Origin: VBAT01 sp036520835 | Lineage (GTDB): Bacteria; Bacteroidota; Bacteroidia; Chitinophagales; Chitinophagaceae | Assembly: GCA_036520835.1 (NCBI GenBank) | Contig: DATDIX010000081.1 | Location: 1-64,000, forward strand | Direction of reading: 5' to 3' | DNA: 64,000 nucleotides | Shown here: positions 55,603 through 64,000 of the stretch, one piece after another | Layout of the letters: each line of letters begins with the position of its first letter | Numbering within the stretch: position 1 is the first letter of the stretch | Notes under the pieces: model-generated | What the model was told of the DNA's origin: nothing | What the model saw: the letters and a program-made list of their open reading frames with translations, nothing else | The model's database searches: none | Position numbers and translations under genes: made by a program

Positions 55603-58428
55603 ATGCTCAAAAGAATTCTTCTGTCCTTCCTGGTATTATTTCCTGCCATAATAATACAGGCGCAGATCAAATGGCCGGCTGTAAACAAAACCACCAAACC
55701 CTGGACTAGATGGTGGTGGGAAGGCAGCGCTGTGAATAAAAAAGATCTGACCTGGAACCTGGAGCAATACCAGAAAGCGGGATTAGGTGGTGTAGAGATA
55801 ACGCCGATCTATGGTGTGTATGGTTACGAAAAGCAGTTCATTGATTTTTTATCGCCGCAATGGATGCAGATGCTGGTGCATACATTAAATGAATCAAAGC
55901 GGCTTGGACTGGGAGTTGACCTGGCCAATGCTACCGGCTGGCCATTCGGCGGACCGTGGACAACAGAAGCAGATGCGAGTAAGGCCATTCACCATAAAAC
56001 CTATATGGTAAATGGAGGAGAACGTTTAAGCGAAGCCATAGAGTACAAATGGCCGGCATGGGTAAGAACAGCCAATAACAAGCCGGCGGATGCTGGTATG
56101 ATCGGGCGGCCTGTTTATACAAATAAAAATTTACAGGAGCTGGCGCTGGACCAGATGCAGTATGCAGGCAAGCTACCATTGAAGGCCCTGGTGGCTTATT
56201 CAGAAGGACAGGCTATTGATCTTATAAAGAATGTCGATGAAAATGGTAAACTGGACTGGACGGCCCCGGCCGGCAAATGGACATTGTACGCATTGTTTGA
56301 AAACCTGCATGGAAAGATGGTGGAAAGAGCGGCCCCGGGTGGCGAAGGTTATGCTATTGATCATTTTTCGGCAACGGCTGCGAGAAACTATTTTAAAAAA
56401 TTTGATGAGGCATTCAAAGGATATGATCTTTCCTATCTCCGTGGTTTTTTCAATGATTCGTATGAAGTGGATGATGCAAGGGGACAGGCCAACTGGACAT
56501 CCGGCTTCTTTGATGAATTCAAAAAACGAAAAGGGTATGATATAAGGGAGCATTTGCCCGCATTGTTTGGAAAGGGTGAAGCGGATAAGAACCGCCGGGT
56601 GATCTATGACTATCGTTCGGTGATAGATGAATTGATACTGGATAATTTTACCAAAGAGTGGAAGAAATGGGGAGCCTCCAGGGGAAAGATATTGCGCAAT
56701 CAATCACATGGCTCGCCGGCCAATACATTAGACCTTTATAGCGTGGTGGATATTCCCGAAACAGAAGGCAATGATATACTACGTTTCAAGTTTGCTACAT
56801 CGGCTGCCAATGTCACCGGCAAGAAACTGGTTTCTTCCGAATCGGCTACATGGCTAAGTGAACATTTTTTTTCTTCATGGGGTGATGTGAAGAAGGCTAT
56901 AGATCTTTATTTTCTCGGTGGCGTGAATCATATCTTTTATCATGGGACTGAGTATTCACCCAAAGATGCACCCTGGCCGGGATGGTTATTTTATGCAGCG
57001 GTGCATTTTCAGCCCACCAACCCGCAATGGAAGGATTTCCCTGCGTTGAATACGTATATCACAAGGGTGCAAAGTTTTTTGCAACAGGGGAAACCGGATA
57101 ATGATGTGTTGCTGTATTACCCGCTGGCTGATCGTTATTCAGAACCCGCAACGGGAACTACTTTATTGCAACATTTTGATGGAATGGAAAGGAATTTTGA
57201 GAATACTGATTTTGAACACGTTTCTAAATGGATGGTGGATAAAGGGTATAGTTTTGATTTTTTTTCCGACAGGCAATTGCTAAACTTTACTGTGGTGGGG
57301 AATAAAATTATAAGTGGTGGAAATAGTTATAAAGCTATTTTGCTGCCGGCCAATAAGCTGATTCCCGGGAGGTCTTTTATGATACTATCAGGTCTTGCAA
57401 GAAAAGGAGCCACTATTCTTTTTTACAAAGACCTGCCCACTGGTACTCCCGGATACAGTGATATGAGAGGCGAGAGCATGAAATATTATTCGGCATTAAA
57501 TGCGGCCTCTTTTACAGAGGCAGGTAGCCTGAAAACAGCAGTAATAGGTAAGGGTAAATTCATTGTCAGCAATGATCTGGATGTTTTAATGGGTAACGCC
57601 AAAGCAAGAAAAGAAAGTTATGCCGAAAAAGGATTGTCTGTTCTCCGGAGAAAAAATGCGGATGGAACAGTTTATTTTATTAACAACAGGACTGACAAAG
57701 GGTTTAGTGACTGGATAGAATTAAGCGGGAACCCCGTTTCCGTGGCTTTGTTTGATGCCATGACCGGGAAAAGCGGGCTGGCAAAATGGAGAAAGAATGA
57801 TAAAGGCGGATTGGAAGTAATGATTCAGTTGCAGTCTTATGAATCCGTGATCATTCAATCATACAATTCGAAAAAGACCGGGGCTGCCTATCCATACGCA
57901 GAAGTGGCCGGCCAATCACAGGAAATAAAAGGAGACTGGACTCTTGAATTTATAGATGGTGGCCCTTCGCTTCCTTCAAGAGCAACCATCAGTAAATTAG
58001 GCTCATGGACGGACCTCGACAACGAGGAAGTCTATAATTTTTCCGGGACCGGGAAGTACTCCATTTCATTTACAACGCCAGCCGGTACTGCCGGTTCATG
58101 GATACTGGATCTTGGAAAAGTGAATGAAACAGCCGAAGTAATATTAAATGGTAAAAAGGTGGCAACACTTATCGGGCCGGTATTTCAATGTGTGATACCG
58201 GCTTCTGCGTTGCAGCCAAACAACAGGCTGGAAATAGTAGTCGCCAACCTGATGATCAACCGGATTGCCTATATGGACCGCAATAACATTCCGTGGAAGA
58301 TATTTTACAATACCAATATGCCGGCCAGGCGAAGAGAGAATGTAAAGAATGGTTTGTTTGATGCATCCGGGTTGAAGCCTTTTCCGTCCGGGTTATCGGG
58401 GCCTGTCACCTTAACACCGGTCAAGTAA
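55603..58428 (+). CDS. GH106 alpha-L-rhamnosidase (941 aa)
   Basis: Predicted inverting exo-rhamnosidase. Start set at ATG 55603, which begins a signal peptide (MLKRILLSFLVLFPAIIIQAQ); an upstream TTG at 55594 is in frame but unnecessary. The opening KPWTRWWWEGSAV and GLGGVEITPIYG are typical. Candidate catalytic glutamates are E288 (FNDSYEVD) and E413 (SSESATW), 125 residues apart (461 and 593 in BT0986, recalled). A C-terminal galactose-binding-like domain (about 770-900) contains ILDLGKVNETAEVILNGKKV. Rhamnose release fits the rhamnogalacturonan theme of the locus. Confidence 0.94.
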   Translation: MLKRILLSFLVLFPAIIIQAQIKWPAVNKTTKPWTRWWWEGSAVNKKDLTWNLEQYQKAGLGGVEITPIYGVYGYEKQFIDFLSPQWMQMLVHTLNESKRLGLGVDLANATGWPFGGPWTTEADASKAIHHKTYMVNGGERLSEAIEYKWPAWVRTANNKPADAGMIGRPVYTNKNLQELALDQMQYAGKLPLKALVAYSEGQAIDLIKNVDENGKLDWTAPAGKWTLYALFENLHGKMVERAAPGGEGYAIDHFSATAARNYFKKFDEAFKGYDLSYLRGFFNDSYEVDDARGQANWTSGFFDEFKKRKGYDIREHLPALFGKGEADKNRRVIYDYRSVIDELILDNFTKEWKKWGASRGKILRNQSHGSPANTLDLYSVVDIPETEGNDILRFKFATSAANVTGKKLVSSESATWLSEHFFSSWGDVKKAIDLYFLGGVNHIFYHGTEYSPKDAPWPGWLFYAAVHFQPTNPQWKDFPALNTYITRVQSFLQQGKPDNDVLLYYPLADRYSEPATGTTLLQHFDGMERNFENTDFEHVSKWMVDKGYSFDFFSDRQLLNFTVVGNKIISGGNSYKAILLPANKLIPGRSFMILSGLARKGATILFYKDLPTGTPGYSDMRGESMKYYSALNAASFTEAGSLKTAVIGKGKFIVSNDLDVLMGNAKARKESYAEKGLSVLRRKNADGTVYFINNRTDKGFSDWIELSGNPVSVALFDAMTGKSGLAKWRKNDKGGLEVMIQLQSYESVIIQSYNSKKTGAAYPYAEVAGQSQEIKGDWTLEFIDGGPSLPSRATISKLGSWTDLDNEEVYNFSGTGKYSISFTTPAGTAGSWILDLGKVNETAEVILNGKKVATLIGPVFQCVIPASALQPNNRLEIVVANLMINRIAYMDRNNIPWKIFYNTNMPARRRENVKNGLFDASGLKPFPSGLSGPVTLTPVK

Positions 58429-58431
58429 CAC

Positions 58432-59424
58432 ATGAAAGCAACCTGCCTGTTTCTTTTCTTTTTTTGGGCAATGGCCTTTGGCGCCCATGCGCAGGGGAAA
58501 GCTGTTCCCAAACCTTTGTATGATGATCCTGTTTATCACGGTGCCGCTGACCCGGTGATCATCTATAATAAACAAAAGAAAAAATGGTGGATGCTTTATA
58601 CTAACCGTCGGGCTTCTATCAATGATTCAACCGTGCAATGGGTACACGGCACAAGGATCGGTATTGCGGAAAGTAAGGATGGCAGAACATGGAAATATGT
58701 TGATACTTGTAATATCAATTATCGTCCTGATGAAGGCTATACACACTGGGCGCCTGATGTGACCGAACATAAAGGTGTTTATCACATGTACCTGACCTAC
58801 GTGCCGGGAACATTTAAGGACTGGAACCACCCCCGTGTCATCGTCCATCTCACCAGTAAGGATCTCTGGAAATGGGAATACCAATCAACCTTAAAACTGG
58901 TGAATGAAAAAGTGATTGACGCATCTGTGTATAAAGTAAATGATACAACCTGGCGGATGTGGTATAATAATGAACGGGATGGTAAAAGTATCTGGTATGC
59001 CGATAGTAAAGACCTGTACAACTGGACAGATAAAGGAAAAGCCATTGCAGAAAGGGGAGAAGGGCCTAAAACTTTTTTTTGGCAGAACAAATATTTTATG
59101 ATTGTAGATGCATGGAAGGGAATGGAAGTTTATTCAAGCGATGATTTATTGAAATGGACGAAGCAGCCGTCAAGGATATTAGAAGAACCTGGTAAGGGAA
59201 AGGATGATCAGGCCATCGGCGGGCACTGTGATGTGGTTGTTAATGGCGATAAAGTTTATGTTTTTTATTTTACACATCCCGGCAGAAGAAAGGATAAGCC
59301 TGCTTCAAGAGGCTCTTTTGATGATAAACGTAGTGTCATCCAATTGGCGGAGTTGCATTATATAAATGGTGAGATCACCTGTGACAGGGATGCGCCTGTC
59401 ATGATCAGTCTAAAGCATAAATAA
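58432..59424 (+). CDS. GH43-like five-bladed beta-propeller glycosidase (330 aa)
   Basis: Short secreted enzyme (signal peptide to about residue 20). The three acidic residues expected in GH43 can be placed: base D40 (GAADPVI), pKa-modulating D163 (VIDASVYK) and acid E210 (GEGPKTFFW). WAPDV at 106-110 is another hallmark. The early order DP...WAPD...IDA...EGP is the normal one. Arabinofuranosidase, xylosidase and galactosidase activities occur in GH43, so the sugar is not fixed. It starts three bases after the GH106 stop, and the GH2 gene follows after eight bases. Confidence 0.87.
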   Translation: MKATCLFLFFFWAMAFGAHAQGKAVPKPLYDDPVYHGAADPVIIYNKQKKKWWMLYTNRRASINDSTVQWVHGTRIGIAESKDGRTWKYVDTCNINYRPDEGYTHWAPDVTEHKGVYHMYLTYVPGTFKDWNHPRVIVHLTSKDLWKWEYQSTLKLVNEKVIDASVYKVNDTTWRMWYNNERDGKSIWYADSKDLYNWTDKGKAIAERGEGPKTFFWQNKYFMIVDAWKGMEVYSSDDLLKWTKQPSRILEEPGKGKDDQAIGGHCDVVVNGDKVYVFYFTHPGRRKDKPASRGSFDDKRSVIQLAELHYINGEITCDRDAPVMISLKHK

Positions 59425-59432
59425 AACAGCGT

Positions 59433-62294
59433 ATGAAAATAGTTCAATATGGCGCAGGTCTTTTTATTCTCCTGGCCTGTTTTAATTCTTTCTCGCAGCA
59501 AAAGCAAATTCAATACTTGTCCGGCACAGATGCTACCCATACGGTGAAATGGGATTTCTATTGTACGGCCGGCCGCAACAGCGGCGCCTGGGGAAAGATA
59601 GAAGTACCATCCTGCTGGGAGCAACAGGGCTATGGTAATTATAATTATGGCCGTGATTATAGAACGAACGGTAAGAATGCACGGTTTTATGATGAGAAAG
59701 GGATGTATAAATACCAGTTTAAGGTTCCTGCATCATGGAAAGGAAAGAACATAAATATTGTTTTTGAGGGCAGCATGACGGATACGGAAGTAAAGATCAA
59801 TGGTAAATCCGCAGGAACCATTCACCAGGGAGCTTTTTATCGTTTTAAGTATGATGTTTCATCGCTTTTGGTTTTTGATAAACCTAATACACTGGAAGTG
59901 ACGGTAAGCAAGATGAGTGCCGATGCCAGTGTAAACAATGCGGAACGGCTGGCCGATTACTGGGTATTTGGCGGCATATTCCGCCCTGTGTTTTTAGAAG
60001 CAACGCCAAAGCAGTATATAGATTACGTGGGCATAGATGCAAAGGCGGATGGAAAATTTGCCATGCAGGTATGGCCAAAGGGATTAACCCAAAATTCCTT
60101 TGTAGTAACTACCATCACTGACGTAAATAAAAAAACAGTATCAACTGTAAAAACCCCTGTTTCAAAATCAGGTGAGAATATTATTGTCAATGCACAGGTT
60201 CAAAATATAAAGCAATGGACTTCTGAAACGCCCAGCCTCTATAATGCAAATGTGGTTTTACAAGATGCTTCCGGAAAAAAGCTGTACGAACTCAATGAAA
60301 AATTCGGTTTCAGGACAATTGAAATAAAATACGGGCAGGGAATTTATATTAACGGCACACAGGTAAAATTCAAAGGGGTGAACCGTCATTGTTTCTGGCC
60401 GGAGACAGCAAGGTCTTTATCAAAGGAAAATGAATTACAGGATGCCTTGCTGTTGAAGGAAATGAACATGAATGCAGTTCGTTGTAGTCACTATCCTCCG
60501 GATAAATACTTTTTACAAGTCTGTGATTCGCTGGGTATTTATGTATTGGATGAACTGGCAGGATGGCAAAAGTTTTACAGCACTAAAGCCGGTGAACCAT
60601 TGGTAAAAGAAATGGTATTGCGTGATATGAACCATCCATCCATTATTTTTTGGAGTAATGGTAACGAGGGCGGGCATAATAAGGAGCTGGATGATGATTA
60701 TGGTCTTTATGACTTTTCAAAACGACCTGTTATCCATTGTCATCACCGGCCGGGCAACCAGTTCAATGGTATTGATTGCAACCACTATGAAGATTATTAC
60801 AGTACTCAGAGGATATTAAATGATTCGTTGATCTACATGCCAACTGAAATGTTACATGCACAGGATGATGGCGGCGGCGGTGCCGCCATGGAAGATTTCT
60901 GGGAGCTTCACTGGAAATCACAAAAGTCAGGCGGCGTTTTTATATGGGCCATGGTGGACGAAGCTGTGGTACGTACTGACCTGAACGGTGCATTGGATGC
61001 AAATGGTTTGAATGCAAATGATGGTATTCTTGGCCCTCACAGGCAAAAGGAAGGAAGCTTTTATGCGCTTAGGGAAATATTTTCTCCTGTCAAATTGAAT
61101 TTGCCTGTTCAGCTACCGGCTGATTTTAACGGAAAAATTGAGTTGGAGAACCGTTTTCATTTTCTGAACACCACGCAGTGCACTTTTTATTGGGCCTTGG
61201 TTGATTTCAGTAAGCCCTTTGACCGTTTTGACGGCTATGTAGTAAAACAAAAGGGAACGATCTCTGCCGCATCTGTTGATCCCACTAAGCAAGGTGTTTT
61301 GCAATTAAGCCTGCCGGCTGATTTTAAAAATTACGATGCTTTGGTGATTGTTGCGAGGGATAATTTTGGGAAAGAAATATATAAGTGGACCACGGTAATA
61401 AAAGATAACAAAGAGATGATCAAAGATCTTGTCACAGCAAAAAATGATTCAACATCGGTAAAGGAGAATGACAGCACTTATATTCTTTCCGGTGGTGAAA
61501 TAAACGTAACATTGGATAAAAAAACAGGTAACCTGGTAACCACCCGCAACACTTCCAGTGATTATATTCTTTCTTTTAATAACGGACCTGTTTTGGTAAA
61601 AGGCAATGCAGCTCTCACCGGGAGCAAAGCTTACAAAGAAGGCAATGAACAGGTAGTAGAGTTTTCTTATAGTGGTAATATGAAATATGCGAAATGGAAG
61701 ATCAATGCCAGTGGATGGACGGCATTGGAATATGAGTATAGCGTGGAAGGAGACCAGCCGTTCACAGGCATTAGTTTTAATTACCCGGAGAATTATGTTT
61801 TATCCAGCCGCTGGCTCGGCAAAGGGCCATCCCGGCAATGGAAAAACCGCTTGAAGGGAACCGAAATAAATGTGTGGCAGAATATTTATAATAATTCGCA
61901 TACAGGTTATTCACCCATTGTTTATCCTGAGTTCAAAGGTTATTATGGCGAAGTGTCATGGATGGAACTAAGTACGGTACAGGGCAAGTTATATATTGCA
62001 AGCCCCGATCCCGGTTTGTTTGTGCGCCTTTTTGATTTTTATGCATTGAGTGATGCTGTTAAACCGCATCCGGAAGTTCCATTAGGCAATATTTCATTTT
62101 TAGATTGTATTCCGCCGATCGGTACTAAACTGGCGCTGGGTCTTACTACTAATACAAGAGTGTATGGCCCGCAAAGTGAATTGAACCATGTAAGCGGCAG
62201 CAAGAAACGGACTTTGTATTTTTATTTTGGTTTGCCAAAGACGACGGATAGTAAGGAGCAGTATAGCAGACCGGCGGTGGATAATGTCTTCTGA
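59433..62294 (+). CDS. GH2-family beta-galactosidase-like enzyme (953 aa)
   Basis: Large secreted GH2 enzyme. It has a jelly-roll N-domain (about 40-190, with ADYWVFGGIFRPVFL), an Ig-like domain and a TIM barrel with GVNRHCFWPE, acid/base E412 (SNGNEGGHN) and candidate nucleophile E472 (MPTEMLHAQ). A C-terminal region resembling the beta-galactosidase small-chain domain contains WLGKGPSRQWKNR at about 793-805, favouring beta-galactosidase over glucuronidase. A candidate for trimming galactan side chains of rhamnogalacturonan. Confidence 0.93.
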   Translation: MKIVQYGAGLFILLACFNSFSQQKQIQYLSGTDATHTVKWDFYCTAGRNSGAWGKIEVPSCWEQQGYGNYNYGRDYRTNGKNARFYDEKGMYKYQFKVPASWKGKNINIVFEGSMTDTEVKINGKSAGTIHQGAFYRFKYDVSSLLVFDKPNTLEVTVSKMSADASVNNAERLADYWVFGGIFRPVFLEATPKQYIDYVGIDAKADGKFAMQVWPKGLTQNSFVVTTITDVNKKTVSTVKTPVSKSGENIIVNAQVQNIKQWTSETPSLYNANVVLQDASGKKLYELNEKFGFRTIEIKYGQGIYINGTQVKFKGVNRHCFWPETARSLSKENELQDALLLKEMNMNAVRCSHYPPDKYFLQVCDSLGIYVLDELAGWQKFYSTKAGEPLVKEMVLRDMNHPSIIFWSNGNEGGHNKELDDDYGLYDFSKRPVIHCHHRPGNQFNGIDCNHYEDYYSTQRILNDSLIYMPTEMLHAQDDGGGGAAMEDFWELHWKSQKSGGVFIWAMVDEAVVRTDLNGALDANGLNANDGILGPHRQKEGSFYALREIFSPVKLNLPVQLPADFNGKIELENRFHFLNTTQCTFYWALVDFSKPFDRFDGYVVKQKGTISAASVDPTKQGVLQLSLPADFKNYDALVIVARDNFGKEIYKWTTVIKDNKEMIKDLVTAKNDSTSVKENDSTYILSGGEINVTLDKKTGNLVTTRNTSSDYILSFNNGPVLVKGNAALTGSKAYKEGNEQVVEFSYSGNMKYAKWKINASGWTALEYEYSVEGDQPFTGISFNYPENYVLSSRWLGKGPSRQWKNRLKGTEINVWQNIYNNSHTGYSPIVYPEFKGYYGEVSWMELSTVQGKLYIASPDPGLFVRLFDFYALSDAVKPHPEVPLGNISFLDCIPPIGTKLALGLTTNTRVYGPQSELNHVSGSKKRTLYFYFGLPKTTDSKEQYSRPAVDNVF

Positions 62295-62346
62295 GAATGA
62301 TGAATTAAGAATTATGAATTATGAATGAGCCGTTGACAGGTTTAAA
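62295..62346. repeat. Low-complexity AATTATGAATT-type spacer
   Basis: GATGAATTAAGAATTATGAATTATGAATGAG directly after the GH2 stop has GAATTATGAAT-type units repeating. This kind of spacer is common between Bacteroidota genes. No other signal is seen. Confidence 0.5.
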
Positions 62347-64000
62347 ATGAAAGCGACATTACTAATAGGATTATGTTTTTGTGTGATGTTCACCCATGCA
62401 CAATCATCCGGGGATACAGCATGGTGGCATGGCAAAGAAAGAACTATTCGTTATCGTCCGCAGGGAACAGATTTTGTGACAGAGAATGGCAAAAGAAGAT
62501 TTGTAAGGGCTTTATATGGCACCAATACCGCCTTTCGTGTGGAAGCTGGCGACCTGCCTGAGTTTGCTTTATATATGCCGGGTATGGGTGGCAATTTACA
62601 ATTTGGAATTATCGCAGGGGATAAAAATAAATGGCTGATTGATGCACAGAAGGTAAAAGCTGTTTACAGGCCGGGCAGTATGTTGTATGAAATTGAGGAT
62701 GCTTTGCTGGGCAATGGTAAACTGTTTATTGCCGTCCTGGCCCTTAGCAATGCTGAGGGAATGGTGCTGAAAATGAGATCAGAAAATATTGCAGATAATG
62801 TACAACTGGTTTGGGTATATGGCGGGGCATCAGGGAAAAAATTTTCAAGAGATGGCGATATAGGCGCCGACCCGGAATCTTCTTTTTATTTAAAGGCTGA
62901 AAACTGTGTTGACAACCGTTACCAATTGTCCAATGAAAAGTTTATTCTTACTTATGGCACCGGCAAAGTGCTGACTGAAGAAGAGCGATATGAAATACAA
63001 ACAAAATCAGAAAGCCAACTGGCCGGCGAAATACCAAAGGATGCCAAAAGAATAACCGGTTTCTATCCACCGGCTTCTTCAGCCAGGCTGATGGATGCTT
63101 CCGATTTGGAGAAAGCATTCAGCGCCGGTGATACGGCTAAAAAGGATTTTTGTATAACCGGTAAACTTATATTAAAAAATACAGAAGACTATTTTCTTTT
63201 GCATAACACGATCACTCCTGTTTCCAAAAGTCCTAGAGAAGAATTTAATGATGCTGAATTGGCAAGACAAAAACTTGCTGAACGTATCCAGGTAAAAACC
63301 CCCGATAAATATTTGAATACGCTGGGTGGAGCATTGTCTGTAGCAGCAGATGCAATCTGGGAAGAACCTACTTATATGCATGGCGCTGTTGCATGGCGTA
63401 TGCGCTTGCCCGGTTGGCGTGGGGCTTACGTGGCGGACCCGCTGGGCTGGCACGACAGGGCAAGGACACATTTTGATGCCTATGCAAAATCACAGTTAAC
63501 AACACCCGCAACAAGCGGTGTCGTGATGGATACGGCATTAAATCTTGCGAGACATATCGAGAAAGTCGGGACACAGCTATTCAGTGATGGATATATCACC
63601 CGAAACCCAAACGGGTATGTCGGGGCGCATCACTATGATATGAACCTGGGTTTTATTGACCAGTTGATTAATCATTTTAATTATACAGGCGATACAGCGT
63701 ATGTAAAAAAAATGTGGCCATTATTAAAAAGACATCTTGCCTGGGAAAAGAAAAATTTCGATGCGGACGGCGATGGTTTATATGATGCGTACGCAGCGAT
63801 ATGGGCGAGCGATGCGATGCAATACAGTGGCGGAGGAGTTACACATTCCAGTGCATATAATTACCGTGCCTTTAAAGAAGCGGCCCGGCTTGCAAAACTG
63901 GTTGGTGAAGATGGCAGCCCGTATGAAAAAGAAGCCGGTATAATTCTGAATGCCATCAATAAAAATTTATGGATGGCTGATAAAGGATGGTATGCTGAGT
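62347..64000 (+). CDS. DUF4450-type secreted protein, 5' part (551 codons visible)
   Basis: The frame is open from ATG 62347 to the right window edge without a stop. A signal peptide (MKATLLIGLCFCVMFTHA) is followed by a beta-rich N-terminal domain (about 20-310, with RFVRALYGTNTAFRVEAGD) of the DUF4450 kind. An (alpha/alpha)6-barrel-like region then begins (about 325 onward: LGGALSVAADAIW, WRGAYVADPLGW, FDADGDGLYDAYAAIWASD). Such architecture is seen in several glycosidase families, and position in the locus suggests a carbohydrate-active enzyme. I recognise the domain from memory only and assign no reaction. Confidence 0.85.
   Translation, partial: MKATLLIGLCFCVMFTHAQSSGDTAWWHGKERTIRYRPQGTDFVTENGKRRFVRALYGTNTAFRVEAGDLPEFALYMPGMGGNLQFGIIAGDKNKWLIDAQKVKAVYRPGSMLYEIEDALLGNGKLFIAVLALSNAEGMVLKMRSENIADNVQLVWVYGGASGKKFSRDGDIGADPESSFYLKAENCVDNRYQLSNEKFILTYGTGKVLTEEERYEIQTKSESQLAGEIPKDAKRITGFYPPASSARLMDASDLEKAFSAGDTAKKDFCITGKLILKNTEDYFLLHNTITPVSKSPREEFNDAELARQKLAERIQVKTPDKYLNTLGGALSVAADAIWEEPTYMHGAVAWRMRLPGWRGAYVADPLGWHDRARTHFDAYAKSQLTTPATSGVVMDTALNLARHIEKVGTQLFSDGYITRNPNGYVGAHHYDMNLGFIDQLINHFNYTGDTAYVKKMWPLLKRHLAWEKKNFDADGDGLYDAYAAIWASDAMQYSGGGVTHSSAYNYRAFKEAARLAKLVGEDGSPYEKEAGIILNAINKNLWMADKGWYAE

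Overview
The window looks like a chromosome segment from a member of the Bacteroidota, most likely Chitinophagaceae-like. The reasons are two SusC/SusD pairs, a dense polysaccharide utilisation locus (PUL), tandem arrays of ~800-residue MacB/FtsX-type permeases, AT-leaning coding sequence and Bacteroidota-style palindromic intergenic repeats. The placement is inferred from gene content only. No rRNA, tRNA, CRISPR array, transposase or replication origin was recognised.

Region 1 (1-29390, all + strand) is an ABC-exporter island. It opens with the 3' end of a MacB-type ATPase gene. Then come ELEVEN intact tandem paralogous permease genes (361-27233), each encoding two MacB-periplasmic/FtsX halves in one ~800-residue chain, mostly 4-62 bp apart. 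A complete ATPase gene and a TolC-family outer-membrane channel gene follow. A perfect 24-bp inverted repeat brackets the permease array (331-354 and 27897-27920). One internal gap (22202-22382) carries nested inverted repeats. The intact ATPase deviates from consensus in the D-loop and just after the signature motif. This array is the most unusual structure in the window.

Region 2 (29406-32013, - strand) is a two-gene unit. A BNR_4-type beta-propeller protein, whose His/His/Tyr/Arg spacing matches PL24/PL25-type lyases, is followed by a GH88 unsaturated-uronyl hydrolase. Together they could form a lyase plus finishing enzyme.

Region 3 (32136-43621, + strand) holds two consecutive SusC-SusD pairs. 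The two SusC genes share an 80-nt upstream module: a 19-nt motif with a 10-bp-period direct repeat, then a 40-nt block running into the start codon. The two SusD genes share a terminator module, so the units look duplicated with their control elements.

Region 4 (43683-64000, + strand) is a run of secreted pectin-degrading enzymes: GH105, GH95, CE12-like rhamnogalacturonan acetylesterase, GH39, an exported sugar isomerase-like protein, PL22 oligogalacturonate lyase, GH127, GH106, a GH43-like protein, GH2 and the start of a DUF4450-type protein cut by the window edge. The set fits rhamnogalacturonan with rhamnose, galactose, arabinose, fucose or L-galactose and acetyl decorations. No backbone PL9, PL11 or GH28 and no regulator (HTCS, AraC, ECF sigma/anti-sigma) is visible, so the locus probably continues to the right.
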